A stretch of 64,000 bases of DNA from Stercorarius parasiticus (Eukaryota; Chordata; Aves; Charadriiformes; Stercorariidae): assembly GCA_013396915.1 (NCBI GenBank), contig VWZL01006771.1, positions 2,187,379 to 2,251,378 on the forward strand, given 5' to 3'. The notes below the pieces were generated by a model. It worked only from the letters and a program-made list of their open reading frames with translations. It was not told the DNA's origin and did no database searches. This document shows positions 51,832 to 62,013 of the stretch, one piece after another. Positions within the stretch are counted from its first letter, which is position 1, and each line of letters opens with the position of its first letter. The translations under genes were made by a program, and so were the position numbers.

Positions 51832-54800
51832 GAAAGAAATCGATAGAACTACTTTCAGTACTGAACTGTAACTTCCCTGGAGTATAGAGATTGACAGAAT
51901 TGTTAAATTTCTAAACTTCTTATTAACAAAAAAAGCTGATACATATTTCACCAGAAATATTTTTTTCTGATAGCTTTGCTACAGCCACAGAAGTCCCCTT
52001 CTGCAAGAAAACACACTTCCACATCTCTGCAAAAATCACAGCCGTAAGTCCTGCAAATGAGGAAGCCCCCGATATCTACTCATGCTTTCAGATTAGGGAA
52101 TGAAAAAGGGAAACCACTTTCTTAAGGTAATATTGGTAGAGCGCTGCCTTCATCAAATAAAACTAGCCAGACTCTGCAGAAACAGCAGTAAAACAGCAGG
52201 AGGTCAATGAGCAGCCGTGTTGATGCTCTGCACTCTTAAGTCTAAATACCTTGCCCATGCCCAAAACTCAAAGAAAGCACATTCTCTGTACAGCACTCTC
52301 CACAGAGCTTCCAGCAATTCCAATTGCCTATGTCAGTCCCAGAGGTATCATCTGTTCTTCCCATCCTTTTATCACTCACATCATCTGGTTTGTTGTGTTA
52401 TAATACAATGGAGACGGTATTTCAAAAGGTTGAGGAGAAACCTCACCTGCAGAGGCACCAGAGGACAAACCCAAGTCCACAGTAGGGGTCCAAGCAGATA
52501 GCGACTTCTCTGGAGGGATAAAGCTCACACTGCAGCTTAATAGAACGACAAAAGGCACTAGTGGCTGCATGAGACATCTGAAAGACAACAGCAAAGTAAT
52601 TAAAATGATGAACTATGTCATTCGGAAGGCTCATTCCCCAACTGCGCCAAGTGCTTAAATAAGTTACAGGATAAAGAAAACAAATAAATATTGACTTCGT
52701 GCTCAGTGTAAACACACATGTAATTTATATCTAAGAAAACATAATTTTCCTTCAAGAGGGTATCCAAATAACCGTGAAAGGGGAGGGGAAACAGAATGAA
52801 TTATATGCTTGAAGTGATTTAGGGAGAAACCTGTGAGTGGTTTAAAGATGTGCTCCAAGCTGTACGCAAAGCTAATGATAATGAGCTAAGCTTTCTGCAA
52901 GAACAAAGGAATGAATGACTGCAGCTTCTGAATGAAGTATTTTGTTGATCATCAGTAACATATTTCTAAGAACATATTTCTTAATACAATCAATAAAAAA
53001 TGCCAACGCACTTTTTAAACCGAAGAGGATTTGGCGGAACAGTACTAAGGACCTAATCATTCAGTGATAAAGATCCCCACTAAACTTAGAAAAGGTTCTG
53101 TAAAATGTCTCCATGTTATCCAGCTCCTAACTGAGAAACAGGCTGTTAAAATATTGGTAAGAAAGCTCTCAGAGATAAAACAAACAGAAAGTAGAAACAA
53201 AAAGCCTGATCAAAAGGAAATTCTTCTGATTTTTTTTTTTTTTCTAGTGTTAGGAGGCTTCCTACACTCGCCCATCCTGGCTTAGAAGTTCTAACTACAG
53301 TGGGAACAGAATTACATCTTTTAATCTTTGTCCTCTCTGTTAATAACAAGAAAGATACCCGTGTTAGAAATATAGACTAACTATCGGATATAACTCATCT
53401 AACCTTTGATCTCTGCCACATACTGAGCTACTTACCTTATATACTGTTAGAGCCAATGAAGGGGAACAGGCACTTGGAAGGTAAAATTTATTTGACCTTA
53501 AGGTAAACAGGGGAATAAACCTCCAGAAGTGACTTTTTTTGCCATTGCCAGTGAGAGCCGTAACTAGAGGCTGGACATGTTCCAAGTGATGCAAAAGGAG
53601 CAGCTCAAAACAGGTATTCACAGAGTGACCACCTGCAGTTTGCAGAGATTAATTCTACTCCAGCTGAATCAAGACCACTTTTTCACACAGGATTAAACAG
53701 AACTCTGTAGGGCCGGAACTGGTGTTATTCTGTGAATTTTTACATCATACTGTGTGCAAGCTATTCAAAAAGTTGAGGGTAAACGTAAGAGGAATCTACC
53801 ACTTCCAAAGTGATTACAAAGCATTTATTGACTTTTCAGAAGCCACATAAGTTGTTTAGCCATTTTTTTAATTTAGCACCACTCATGATGAATATAAGCC
53901 TTGTGGCTTCTTATGATCCTTTTGTAATTAATTTACTACTAGCAGTGATCTAGTAGATGGTAACTGTTTACATAAACCTGCTGAGTCAGTGATCTCGAGG
54001 CCTCGTGATCCAGGTATCAGAAGCTAATAAAATATTTCTTGACAGATTTATCTGGATTTCCCTTTAGCCACATTAACAAAAGGCTGGTCGACTTGCCTGA
54101 CTATCTTTGAAGCACAGTTAGTAGTCATTTCTGCAAGTCTGATAAGGTGGAATTCAGGCCTGATTTAATATGGATGACTGCATCTGAAACAATCATTTAA
54201 GGCTCCCTTTAGAAGAAATAAAGACTTATGTGACATTCACCCCATTCAAAAATAGCTGTTTCAGATAAGTCAGAGGAATTACACCCTAAAAGTCCCTGCT
54301 TCTCTCTGTTGATTATTGAGGAGCCCAATGACTAGCCCACATCTGCAGGCATTGTAGCTACTTAAAGCCAGATGAAACGAATCTTGCAGAAGCGTCCAAT
54401 ATGTGACCATCAACCGGCTCAGCCATTTAACCTTGGGCTGGTCACTTCACTGGTCTGTGCTTCAAATTCTGCATCTGAAAATGGGGGAAAAGATGCTTGC
54501 TTTGTTTATAAAGTATGCTGCCAGCTTCTAAAAATAGATGGATGATGCTGAAGAGTATGAGGAATTCAATACAGGCTATAAGCGTGATACGTCAGCAGAG
54601 ACTGCTGAAGTAATCATAATCCTTGGATATGCAGCAGATAGGAGCAAGGAAGTAACAGGTAAGAATTAGAGAGTGATTTTACCTCTGCTTGTGTGGAATA
54701 ATATACAAGTTAGCAGCTAGGTAAAACAGCTTTGATGAACTATGGCTAGAGGGTTGGAGAAAATAGCAGAACAGAGATTTGAAGAGCTCAAGATGCCTGA

Positions 54801-57800
54801 GCTCATCAAACAAATAAATCAATTAATTTTTTGCTGCTACTCTAGTATTGCATGAGGTGAATACATCAGAGATATCAGCAGTTCCTTTAATTGCATGAAG
54901 AAGAGAATATTGAAAACCAATGGCACGCAGCTGAGTTGCAATAAGGAGGAAACAATGAATGGGCACTGGAACAAGTAGAAAAAAAAGATGATTGAGTCTC
55001 ATTTCCTTCATAAAATGGAAAAAAGAGATGCATCAGTTGAAGAATGCTTCAGACACACAAGCAAGTGGGCTATCCACGGGGGTATGGGAATGGAATTTTT
55101 AGTCTGAGGAGGAGAGGGGCTAAACTCGCCACACACAGTACTGTAGTGACTACAGAAGAACTAATTTAATGTTAATGGAATCAAATAACGACTGCAAGTG
55201 AGAAAGCAATTCAATTTCTATTACCAAAAATCAAGAGGAGCTACAAATCAGGAGCAATGTACCACCTGCCAGCCAGGCATGACAGCAGGAATGCCAGCTT
55301 TAACAAGAAGTCCCTACCTTTACCCCTGCTAGCATGCCAGTTGTGGAGACACTGAAGTCAAGGTAAGCAAGCGTTTCAGGGTTAGAAGGTTTGTAGATCT
55401 GTGCAGGCCGCTTCTTTGGCAAATCATCTAGTGAAAACAGAGAAAGAAAATGTGTGTATCTTACGCCCATGACAGGTAGACCTCTGAGTGCTTGACAAAT
55501 ACAGTGATAAAAGACACAGAGGTCCCCCAGCCTTAGCACTCACCTGTATCTAGTACCGGAGGCCATGTTCTGACATCCACTGCTGCCGCCGCCTCTCGCG
55601 ACCGTAACAATTTACATATTAATTGTGTAGTCATTAAGCAGGCAGAGCGGCTCACCTACGGATTTAAGAAATAAATAATAACGCAACGGGATTCTGATTA
55701 ATTCTCCCATGAAAATGAGCAAGACCATGATTTATTTTCTGCCAGAACAGGACACAGGTATATTAGTCTTATGTTTTCCAATCAGGAGGGGGAAAGATGC
55801 ACAAAAATTGCAGCTCACAAAGCAGACAGTCATGTGAGTTTTACAAATTACATGAAAAATGCACTTTGAGAAGAGTGTTGGAATGAAACTAAAGGAACCT
55901 TAATAGTGATAATGTGACTTTTCGAACACATTATGTCAGTTATCAACCCAGAATGCCAGTACAGAAGACTGTGACCAAAACATTTCCTATGTGATGGTAA
56001 TATATCTTGGTTTATAAACAGTATTTTCACATAAACCAAAACCTACCCTGACATTTATATGAATAATTTTACTAACTTAAGTCAATTTTATGTTAGCCAT
56101 ATATTTCCAATTCCTGTGCTAGTGATAAACCACTGGGAACTCTTCTGATATCGGCAAAAGTAGCTCTAGACCAGAAATTGTGCAAGTGGCACTAAGAAAT
56201 AAAATGGTGAGTTTACTGCAAATACCATCTGTGTTGAATTTTAGATGACATATGATGAAGGTATTCTCCTTTTTTGCTATTTTTAAAAATTCATAAGTAG
56301 CAACTACAAGAATATTTCTTAGTGATTATAAAAATTAATATATTTAAGGAAATATTCAAACATAAATATGAAAACTGTTCATCACTGAAGATAGTAGAGG
56401 AAAAAATGAAAAGGCAGCATCATTCTTCTTTTCCCTGAATCTGTGCAAATATTGCTAGGAGTACTTTTTTCTTTAAGGAATCTGAAACATTTAATTGCAC
56501 ACTGAATTTCCAGTGTTCAACCTAAGGAAATCAGTAACCATATGTACACTACATTTTACCACGGAGCAGAAGAGATCAGCATCTGTTGACAGTAATCTCA
56601 TGGAGGTCAGCTTTATAGGTCAACTTCATGGAGTACACGAGGAAACTAGGAGTACACAAGCACTGATCCAAGCTCTACCTACTTCCTCTAACCCCATGAT
56701 TTCCCTGTATGGACAATCTAAATATTTCGAGCTAAAAGTGAAGACAAATGAAGCAACTCCAGCATCCCTCAATCCAAACATGTCACTGCCATGGCAAGGC
56801 AAGGTAATTCTTACATAGCTAATCTTAATCTATGAAAATCTTCATCTGGGACACGGTGAAGCCATAAAAGGAATTTCCAGAGCTGGTGGTTACTAGCCCT
56901 TTCAGGAATTATATTATCTGGACAATCAGAAGATTCATTAAAATACAGAAGTCCATGCCTGGAGAATAGCAAGTCAGAGGTAAACATGTAGGGATGGTGA
57001 GAAGGAAAAAGAAGACATCTTAGCTACAGGTTAGCAACTGCTCGAGATGGGTCTCAATAATGTTCAGTTATATTTTACTACTACCAGTTCATCACCAAAA
57101 CACAATTATGTAGGCCAAATTATGCTCAGAAGTCATTTTTACTGACTTCAAAAGGTGCTGTGCAGCATGTCATAGCATGTCAGAGTAGGCTTTGACCCCA
57201 GGAAATTTGTACGATTGAACTGGCAATGAAGGAACAGACTCAGTATTTTAATTTCTATCAGGTCACTCCTCTCCAAAATGAAAGAAAATCTTGCGTAAAA
57301 CAGAGCTGAGAGGCTTCTAAGCCAAACTGGCATTAATATGGCTAATAAGTTTCAACATTTTATTTAAAGTTAGTCTATTGAAGGGAGAATGATTACAAGT
57401 CAGCTTAGACCTGTCCTAGTTTTTCATCATGAAACCAAACAGATCTACTTTAGCTATTAAATGTCAAAGAAAAAACAAAATAACACATTTTACATCACTT
57501 CTATAATTTTAACAACTGATATTTAAAAACTGTGTGTGCCAAAATATTAAACAATGAGAACCCTGAAGACAATAGGACAATTTCTCATACCTCTACCGAT
57601 ACTTTGTGGCATCAGATGCCATAAGGAAAGCCATAAATTGTAACTATTGCTAGTACTTATTACTTGAAAATACCAACATTAATTAGAAATGCTAAAATCA
57701 CATTTGTTTCCATTTGTTTGTCAGAGACTCAGAATTCCATCCAATAGATTAGAAACTGCCAGATGGAAAAGGCTATCTCTGCAACCATTTTATTTCCCTC

Positions 57801-60222
57801 AGTAACAAGCACAATGCAGTTATTTATGTGCACCAAACACTAAACATTAGATAAGTCAAAATACTACAAGAAAGCACTGAATGAAGAAGTCTGAGTAACA
57901 CTTCTCTGGATGAAACAGAATACCAACCAACATCTTCACAACAGAACTCTGGAATTGCTTCAAACTGCAAAACCATTAGATGTGCAGAGCTGAGCACAAA
58001 TCACCATCAGGTCAAACTAAGCTCTCCATTCGGGTTTTTCTCGATAGTCAGTGTAGCGTTGCCAGGTGAGGAATCCTACCATTCTTGGCATATAGTTAAA
58101 TACAAGAAAGCACTTCAAATACATTTCTTGAAAGGAGCAGCATAACTGCAGCAAGATGTGGCATCAGGAGTCAGAAGGTTGTGTGCTGTCAAGCAGTGTT
58201 GACTCTGTAACACACTGAAGTCTTGAATCTTTGGAAGGAATACAACCCTTCAACCTACACCACCACTCACTTAAGTTACCATTCCTAAAGACTACGCGAA
58301 TCCATCGCCCATTTAATCTACCTGTGCCCTTTCAGGTGTCTGCTCACCTCCACAATCATCTTCACTGTAGGTAACGTTGTAGCGATGTTCTGGGGATGTG
58401 GAGGTCGAACTGTTATTGGCACACAGCCTGCATACAGGCATCCGTAAAATGCGGCAATCAGGTCTATTCCTGCATGAAGAACAAAACAAAAATCCTCCCC
58501 TGAAAATCAAATAATTTAACCACAGATGCCTATGTCAGCATAAATATTACTTGGAACTCGACTTAGAAGGTTAAATGAGCGACTAAGCCCTTTAACAGAC
58601 TTCTTTTTCAGACCCTTGTCAGTATTTGTTCAGCTTCACTGATTCCTTTCAATTGTACGGTTCTTCTGAGCATGAAAAACCAAATGCGACACACAAAGCT
58701 GCAGCCAGATATCATCATTTAAGTGAACTCCACTTTTATGAACAGGAAGTAACTTGTTAAAAAGACTGGTTTCTACACATTAATCATCTTCCTTAAGCTA
58801 CATTTACAGACAAATGAGAGTCTACGAGAAGAGGGATGCTCCAGCAATAGGATGACGTAGAACCATGCCTGTTCCAATCAGCTGCAGATGGAACATCTGG
58901 AGGTTTCATTAAATACTCTCTTTCTCTTGTCATTTTTAACCTCAGATATGTAGCTTCGACTTACCTCCCTGAACTTTTACAGTAAAAAATGGAGTAGTGA
59001 TTTTAGAATCCTGCTTCTAACACAAAATTAGTGATGTTCTATATAAATATTGACTGCAGGTGACAGACCGTGGACAGCACGCTTCGGGCTATCTAAGGAG
59101 GCTGAATGGACAACAGCACAAAGATGCCGTGAATACTGTTATTTGATAGCTCCCTGGTGCTGTACGCAGCCTGTGATAAGGTGACAATAGGGGCTGTTTT
59201 ATTCTGTCAGTGGAAAAGGATCTGGAGTACTGGTAGGTTAGTTTTCCCTCAATAAAATGCTTTATTCATGGAAAGTGAAATACAGAAAATAAAAACTTAA
59301 GTTTAAAATACTAGTGGAAAAGGTTTTCTCATATTGAACATTGAGAAATTACTCCTATAAACCATAAAGATTTAAGCAGCCCTTACAAACCAAATAACAC
59401 AATACAGACCTTAAATCAGACTGTTTATTTCACCAGCACACATGATATTCTAAAGATAAAAGAGCAGCACTAGATCAGAAATAATTTCAAGCAAATGTCA
59501 AACGTGGTACTGGTTAACACAAGCTTAAAAGCCCTTATGTCAAGGGAGGAAAATCCAAGCCACAGAGAGCCGTCTAGGTTAAAAATCTATAGAGAAAATA
59601 GTGATTATAATTTGGTATTTCTTAATCATCTGCTATTTATTCATCATATTTCTACTCTAAAAAAATATGGATTACTTCCTAGGTATTGCTATTTTACCCT
59701 CATGAAACACAGCACTTCCAAGAGGGAATTCAACAGGTCAGTCTAAGAACACTCAGCAGATGGAATACTTTAGCAGAATTATGTGCTCATAAAATAGCAT
59801 ATTTCAAGCAAATTAAAAGAAAAACAGTTATTATATTGACTGCTTTTAAGATACAGGTTTTAAAAACACAGGTTGATCTTAATCTGAACCCAAAGAAATA
59901 GTATCTATGCACATACAGAGAGATAAATTCTTTTAAATATGTTCAACTAAGTTCAAAGAAATGTATATAAGGCAAATATTTTGTGTTTTGCCAATTCACG
60001 TGGTTTGCAGGTTGGTAACACCATCAACGCAGCACTGTTCTAAAGGATCTTGATGAACTTTTGTGACTACCAAGGCACCAAATATGGCAGTTCTTTACCT
60101 GGTGGGTAAACCAAAGCCACATGGTCTCCATCTTGTAAATGTCCCCTTTCCATCAACATGACAGCTATCTTCTCAGCTCGTTTATGTAGCTGGACACATG
60201 TGAGCGAGTTGGCTATTGTTCC
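5925..60222 (-). CDS. DIP2C: DIP2C, 3' two-fifths of the coding region (13 exons, partial)
   Basis: DIP2 proteins carry an N-terminal DMAP1-binding domain followed by two adenylate-forming (fatty-acyl-AMP-ligase-like) domains, and have been linked to lipid (diacylglycerol) homeostasis and neuronal development. The part seen here is the second adenylation domain plus the C-terminal subdomain. Joined coding segments on the minus strand: 60222-60099, 58469-58348, 55655-55544, 55427-55318, 52577-52447, 43161-42993, 42025-41855, 32858-32797, 15550-15493, 14338-14264, 13185-13011, 11179-11056 and 6177-5925. They total 1686 nt, exactly 561 codons plus TAG, with all phases agreeing. Seen in the sequence: a degenerate P-loop SVSTTGMLAGVK (fragment residues 145-156), WARTGYLGF in the A7 position (417-425), MELRGMRYHPIDIE in the A8 position (452-465), and GEKQR near the C-terminus (537-541). 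The C-terminus reads DQLDPIYVAYNM. DIP2C is preferred to DIP2A or DIP2B because of GALDEAMELRGMRYHP and VVDIGVIPINSRG, recalled as C-type residues; this was not checked by alignment. The start codon and N-terminal part lie beyond the window. Confidence 0.88.
6178..11055 (-). other. DIP2C intron between w12 and w13 (4.9 kb)
   Basis: Bounded by GTAAGG and TTCTAG on the minus strand. It has no recognised repeat. An AT-rich block with nested inverted and direct repeats lies at 10480-10650 and looks like a conserved noncoding element. Open frames at 9294-9542 and 9555-9917 lack splice or family support. Confidence 0.85.
10606..10640. repeat. 9-bp inverted repeat within a 10-bp direct repeat
   Basis: CACTAATAA (10614-10622) and TTATTAGTG (10626-10634) are exact reverse complements around a 3-base spacer. 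AGTGTGTTCA occurs at 10606-10615 and again at 10631-10640, one copy overlapping each arm. The flanks hold several TAAT and TTGATT homeodomain-type words. Confidence 0.7.
11056..11179 (-). CDS. DIP2C: DIP2C exon w12 (A8-like hinge)
   Basis: Acceptor CAACCAG, donor TG|GTAAGG. AA completes glutamate 437, then residues 438-477 read RHDALYVVGALDEAMELRGM and RYHPIDIETSVIRAHKSITE, with TG carried over to a cysteine codon. ELRGMRYHPIDIE is the A8/hinge motif. GALDEAMELRGM is the stretch I rely on most for calling the C paralogue. Confidence 0.93.
11180..13010 (-). other. DIP2C intron between w11 and w12 (1.8 kb)
   Basis: Bounded by GTAAGA and AACCAG. Bases 12060-12740 carry overlapping open frames of 175-181 codons on the minus strand and 112 on the plus strand, over a locally GC-rich patch. 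None resembles a known protein, so no gene is called. Confidence 0.85.
13011..13185 (-). CDS. DIP2C: DIP2C exon w11 (A7-like motif)
   Basis: Acceptor ACTTAG, donor G|GTAAGA. It encodes residues 379-436: IWVHSTHNASGYFTIYGDES, then a stretch ending TIWARTGYLGFLRRTELTDA and NG, with one base of a glutamate codon. WARTGYLGF (417-425) is in the place of the TGD motif A7 that contacts ribose in adenylating enzymes; the usual aspartate is a tyrosine here. Confidence 0.92.
13186..14263 (-). other. DIP2C intron between w10 and w11 (1.1 kb)
   Basis: Bounded by GTGAGT and ACTTAG. The stretch 13700-13790 is AT-rich with several TTAATTA/TAATTG-type words. No repeat or RNA gene was recognised. Confidence 0.85.
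14264..14338 (-). CDS. DIP2C: DIP2C exon w10 (75 nt)
   Basis: Acceptor AATAG, donor GAG|GTGAGT. It is exactly 25 codons (residues 354-378): ILPGVRIIIANPETKGPLGD then SHLGE. It is phase 0 at both ends. It forms the strand leading to the A7-A8 part of the adenylation domain. Confidence 0.92.
14339..15492 (-). other. DIP2C intron between w9 and w10 (1.2 kb)
   Basis: Bounded by GTAAGT and AATAG. Bases 14860-15110 are GC-richer than the rest and hold short chance ORFs on both strands. Nothing else was recognised. Confidence 0.85.
15493..15550 (-). CDS. DIP2C: DIP2C exon w9 (58 nt)
   Basis: Acceptor TTTTACAG, donor GTAAGT. One base completes arginine 334, then residues 335-353 read VRLVERGSPHSLPLMESGK. 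It is the smallest coding exon in the window. Together with the preceding 62-nt exon it makes 120 nt (40 codons). Confidence 0.92.
20190..20480 (-). mobile_element. Old CR1 LINE 3' fragment (diverged)
   Basis: The plus strand reads like the reverse complement of an ancient CR1 tail: a word like AGGTCATCCAAGTC, then CTCCCTGCC, TTCCCTGCAGTGCA and GAGTGCTTTGTCTACTCC, in the order seen in old avian CR1 copies. It is much more diverged than the copies at 62-63 kb. The upper boundary is approximate. Confidence 0.6.
24566..24596. repeat. Perfect 11-bp inverted repeat, 9-base loop
   Basis: AATTTCCCAAT at 24566-24576 is exactly complementary to ATTGGGAAATT at 24586-24596, with a 9-base AT-rich loop. 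It lies in the large intron away from any recognised repeat. Confidence 0.8.
28398..28573. repeat. Possible MITE-like element with inverted ends
   Basis: AAATGTTTCAACAT (28398-28411) is the exact reverse complement of ATGTTGAAACATTT (28560-28573). The match extends inward for about 16 more bases with five mismatches, giving arms of about 30 bp around an AT-rich interior. A smaller near-palindrome around AGCTTAGTTT lies inside (28443-28465). No target-site duplication was seen and there is no coding capacity. Confidence 0.4.
32797..32858 (-). CDS. DIP2C: DIP2C exon w8 (short, weak donor)
   Basis: Acceptor TTTACAG; donor AG|GTTGGA, which departs from the GTRAGT consensus at +3, +4 and +6. It encodes residues 314-333, GTSGPDPTTVYVDMRALRHD, plus two bases of an arginine codon. 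It is 62 nt long and is followed by the 17.2 kb intron. The peptide reads on from CLQ and into RVRLVERGSP, so it is a genuine coding exon. Confidence 0.9.
34595..34735. repeat. Purine-rich low-complexity tract
   Basis: The plus strand is almost entirely A and G over about 140 bases, made of irregular GA, GGA and A-run units with few interruptions. Confidence 0.7.
37636..37655. repeat. (CA)n microsatellite ending in an unresolved base
   Basis: A short run of CA dinucleotides ends with an N at 37655, the only ambiguous base I noticed. The repeat length in the assembly is therefore uncertain. Confidence 0.9.
38853..39407 (-). mobile_element. Solo LTR of an avian endogenous retrovirus
   Basis: This 555-bp block begins TGTAGTGGGT and ends ACCCAGTACA on the plus strand. 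These are inverted termini with one mismatch and have the TG...CA ends of LTRs. It is flanked by ACATT (38848-38852) and ACGTT (39408-39412), a 5-bp target-site duplication with one mismatch that CpG decay would explain. In sense orientation (minus strand) it shows GGGATAGAGTTAAC near the 5' end, an ATTAAA poly(A) signal (38985-38980) and AGTGAGCGAGCGGCTG near the 3' end, as in widespread avian ERV LTRs. The TATA region is degraded. No internal viral genes remain, consistent with LTR-LTR recombination. Confidence 0.82.
40067..40108. repeat. 21-bp tandem duplication
   Basis: Two adjacent 21-base units, each beginning GATTTCCTAGATGTTTTC (40067-40087 and 40088-40108), differ only at the last bases. 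Confidence 0.85.
41855..42025 (-). CDS. DIP2C: DIP2C exon w7
   Basis: Acceptor TTTTAG, donor CAG|GTAAGA. It is exactly 57 codons (residues 257-313), beginning ARGLDLSRVRTCVVVAEERP and ending STSLGCRVNLAICLQ. STSLGCRVN (299-307) sits where the A5 motif of AMP-binding enzymes lies. The exon is phase 0 at both ends, so skipping it would keep the frame. Confidence 0.92.
42026..42992 (-). other. DIP2C intron between w6 and w7 (1.0 kb)
   Basis: Bounded by GTGAGT and TTTTAG. I see no repeat, RNA gene or ORF of note. Confidence 0.85.
42993..43161 (-). CDS. DIP2C: DIP2C exon w6
   Basis: Acceptor TTCACAG, donor AAG|GTGAGT. It completes serine 200 and gives residues 201-256: VYSGHQSILIPPSELETNPA, then LWLLAVSQYKVRDTFCSYSV and a stretch ending LGSQTESLK. 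It matches the DIP2 family throughout, with no stop or frame shift. Confidence 0.92.
43162..52446 (-). other. DIP2C intron between w5 and w6 (9.3 kb)
   Basis: Bounded by GTGAGG and TTCACAG. It has a TAAT-rich block (43450-43560), an isolated CpG cluster (44570-44632), a repeat of CTAGGTATGG words (46383-46440) and a GAAA-type tract (51804-51839). From 45.7 to 48.5 kb the sequence is less AT-rich and holds several 70-112 codon ORFs, none recognised. A 155-codon ORF at 48931-49398 looks like chance. Confidence 0.85.
51804..51839. repeat. A-run and GAAA simple repeat
   Basis: A run of about 12 A is followed by irregular GAAA units on the plus strand. Confidence 0.85.
52447..52577 (-). CDS. DIP2C: DIP2C exon w5
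   Basis: Acceptor TTTCAG, donor AG|GTGAGG. Residues 157-199 start MSHAATSAFCRSIKLQCELY and end GLGFVLWCLC. The final AG joins C of the next exon to make a serine codon. MSHAATS follows directly on the A3-like loop of the preceding exon, as H-x-x-x often does in adenylating enzymes. Confidence 0.92.
52578..55317 (-). other. DIP2C intron between w4 and w5 (2.7 kb)
   Basis: Bounded by GTAGGG and TTTCAG. No interspersed repeat, RNA gene or family-supported ORF was recognised. A plus-strand T run lies at 53230-53243. Confidence 0.85.
55318..55427 (-). CDS. DIP2C: DIP2C exon w4 (P-loop-like motif)
   Basis: Acceptor CACTAG, donor GTAGGG. It completes an aspartate codon and gives residues 121-156, beginning DLPKKRPAQIYKPSNPETLA and ending DFSVSTTGMLAGVK. 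SVSTTGMLAGVK occupies the position of the ATP-binding A3 loop of AMP-binding enzymes (usually S/T-G-T/S-T-G-x-P-K-G), but the proline and the glycine after it are not conserved, so the loop is degenerate. Confidence 0.92.
55544..55655 (-). CDS. DIP2C: DIP2C exon w3
   Basis: Acceptor CCGTAG, donor GTGAGT. Residues 83-119 begin VSRSACLMTTQLICKLLRSR and end TWPPVLDT; one base of an aspartate codon is carried to the next exon. The reading continues directly from MIVE of the preceding exon. Only 116 bp separate it from the next exon, the shortest intron in the window. Confidence 0.92.
55656..58347 (-). other. DIP2C intron between w2 and w3 (2.7 kb)
   Basis: Bounded by GTGAGC and CCGTAG. It has one 10-bp near-tandem repeat, AGCATGTCAT/AGCATGTCAG (57164-57183). 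A 107-codon plus-strand ORF at 56495-56818 resembles no protein I know. Confidence 0.85.
58348..58469 (-). CDS. DIP2C: DIP2C exon w2
   Basis: Acceptor ATGCAG, donor GTGAGC. It completes the split glycine and gives residues 43-82: IDLIAAFYGCLYAGCVPITV, followed by RPPHPQNIATTLPTVKMIVE. This is the hydrophobic core strand and helix region of the N-terminal lobe of the adenylation fold. Confidence 0.92.
58470..60098 (-). other. DIP2C intron between w1 and w2 (1.6 kb)
   Basis: Bounded by GTAAAG and ATGCAG. AT-rich, with nothing recognised inside. Confidence 0.85.
60099..60222 (-). CDS. DIP2C: DIP2C exon w1 (first in window)
   Basis: Acceptor TGTGCAG then GGA; donor G|GTAAAG. It encodes 41 full codons plus one base, fragment residues 1-42, starting GTIANSLTCVQLHKRAEKIA and ending HVALVYPPG. 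The last glycine codon is split with the next exon. This is the start of the second adenylation domain. The upstream exon, expected to precede GTIANS, was not found between 60223 and 64000. Confidence 0.9.
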
Positions 60223-60934
60223 CTGCACAGAAAGAAAGATAAATGTCACAGAAGATAATGCAATGTGCTGAAACGCTATTTTCCTCTGCACGTTAGAAGT
60301 TACTGGATGAGGTGCAGCCACAGTATGTCACGCAATCAAATGTGTAAATCTTCAGCCTTACGCCAAACTGTAGCTGGAAGGAAAAAAGACGTTTGTAGAA
60401 GAACATTCTCTGTTCCCTTCTCTGTACCTTCTGCCCTCAAACGGTGTTTTCCCTCTAACCAAGGGAGTACAGTAGTATGCTAAAATCCTGCCCATGTAAC
60501 CTGTACTCCTTCCCTCGCCACACAGGCAGCTACGGCCAGGAAAGTGCCTTTACGACCTCTGCAGCAATCTGGAGAATCTGTGGAGAGCAATCCTGAAAAT
60601 TGCACTCTGCTGTCTGCACGGTGGAATGAAGCCAAATGGCACAGCAGAAATACTTTAAAAGACAAGAGACAAAAGACATAGGAGAAAACAATACTTAGTG
60701 GCAGGGAAAAACAATTAGTCTGTAACAAAGGCTAAGCACATGCATATAAATGAAATAGAGAAGAAAGGCATTTGTCGAATTTGACTAACTCTGGTCAGCA
60801 TGAAAAGAATGGAGAAGAGACAATATGCTACAGAGTTTGACTTTTTGAAACACTTCAGATAGCACCAACCCAAAATCATCGAACAGATACAGTGCTTTAC
60901 ATTGGATGAGTGTTACGGTTCTTGCATTCCTTAA

Positions 60935-60979
60935 GTGTATATATATGCATGTGTGCATGTGTGTACATGTGCACGCGCA
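60935..60979. repeat. Alternating TG/TA/CG purine-pyrimidine tract
   Basis: About 45 bases alternate mostly purine and pyrimidine (GTGTATATATATGCATG, then TGTGTACATGTGCACGCGC). It is a degenerate dinucleotide repeat. Confidence 0.75.
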
Positions 60980-62013
60980 GAAATACACATTTAGAGAAAT
61001 ATATACATCCGTTATCACAAAATTCACTACCACAGCTGACACCTCAGAAGTGAAATCTGAAAATGAAGGTGCAGGAGAGACTGACTGCGGCCGGAGCTGG
61101 CCTGGGCAGGTCTGGGCCGAGATAAAGGGACAGGGCAGTACGGGAAGGGCTGCACATCTGCTTGTGTACTTGTTCTGTGGAAAAAGAGGATTTCAGTCTC
61201 CAGTACTGCTATGATATACCTGGCACATACCACAAGCACTAAGTTCACTTAAAAATAGGGAGTTTGAAAAAATTGGGGGAAAAAAAGGTGAGAAAAAAAA
61301 ATATCCACACACTTAAAAACAACAATGTATCAAAACTGCAATGCAATGCAATCAAAAATACTGCATCACTATCCTTATTAAGAGAGAAAGGAAGAAGATC
61401 TACTGTTTTAAAGAAATATTGTTTACACTCATATTTTAACAAGGTAAGGAATAATAAGCATTTGTCCTGACTGCTGGTTTCTATCTACCATCACCATCCC
61501 ACAAACCGCCGCAGCATTTATTGACAACAAGCTTCTGAGACAAGAGAGCAGTTCGATGAAACTATAGCACTGGAAGAAGTGCCACGTTACCAGGCACCAC
61601 TTAGCATTTACAAACTTTATAACAAACTATATGCAAACTCAAACACTGTCAACAAAGAGGACAACCTAACTGAAAAGAAAAAAGGCAAAGTCAGGGCTTA
61701 CCACTCCTCTTCACAATCTTCCGCAGCCCCACTTACTAAAATGCACTTCAGACAATTTTGATCAGTCTTCTGAACAATGTGGAGATCATTTCACTAAGAA
61801 AGCTTCCTCTAAAACCACATTTAACGATACAGATGCTGGACTAGAGATGGCTTCCATCTGTACAGCCCTAAATATGGCCAAAGCGACCTGAGATCTGAGT
61901 GTCCTTGTCACTGTGGACCTGCCAGTAGGAATGTCCTTAAAACTCTTCACTCCTCCTTTCAAGAAATTGCCTGTTTGCACAGTCATGGGAAGAAGGACCC
62001 TTTATATCCCCAC

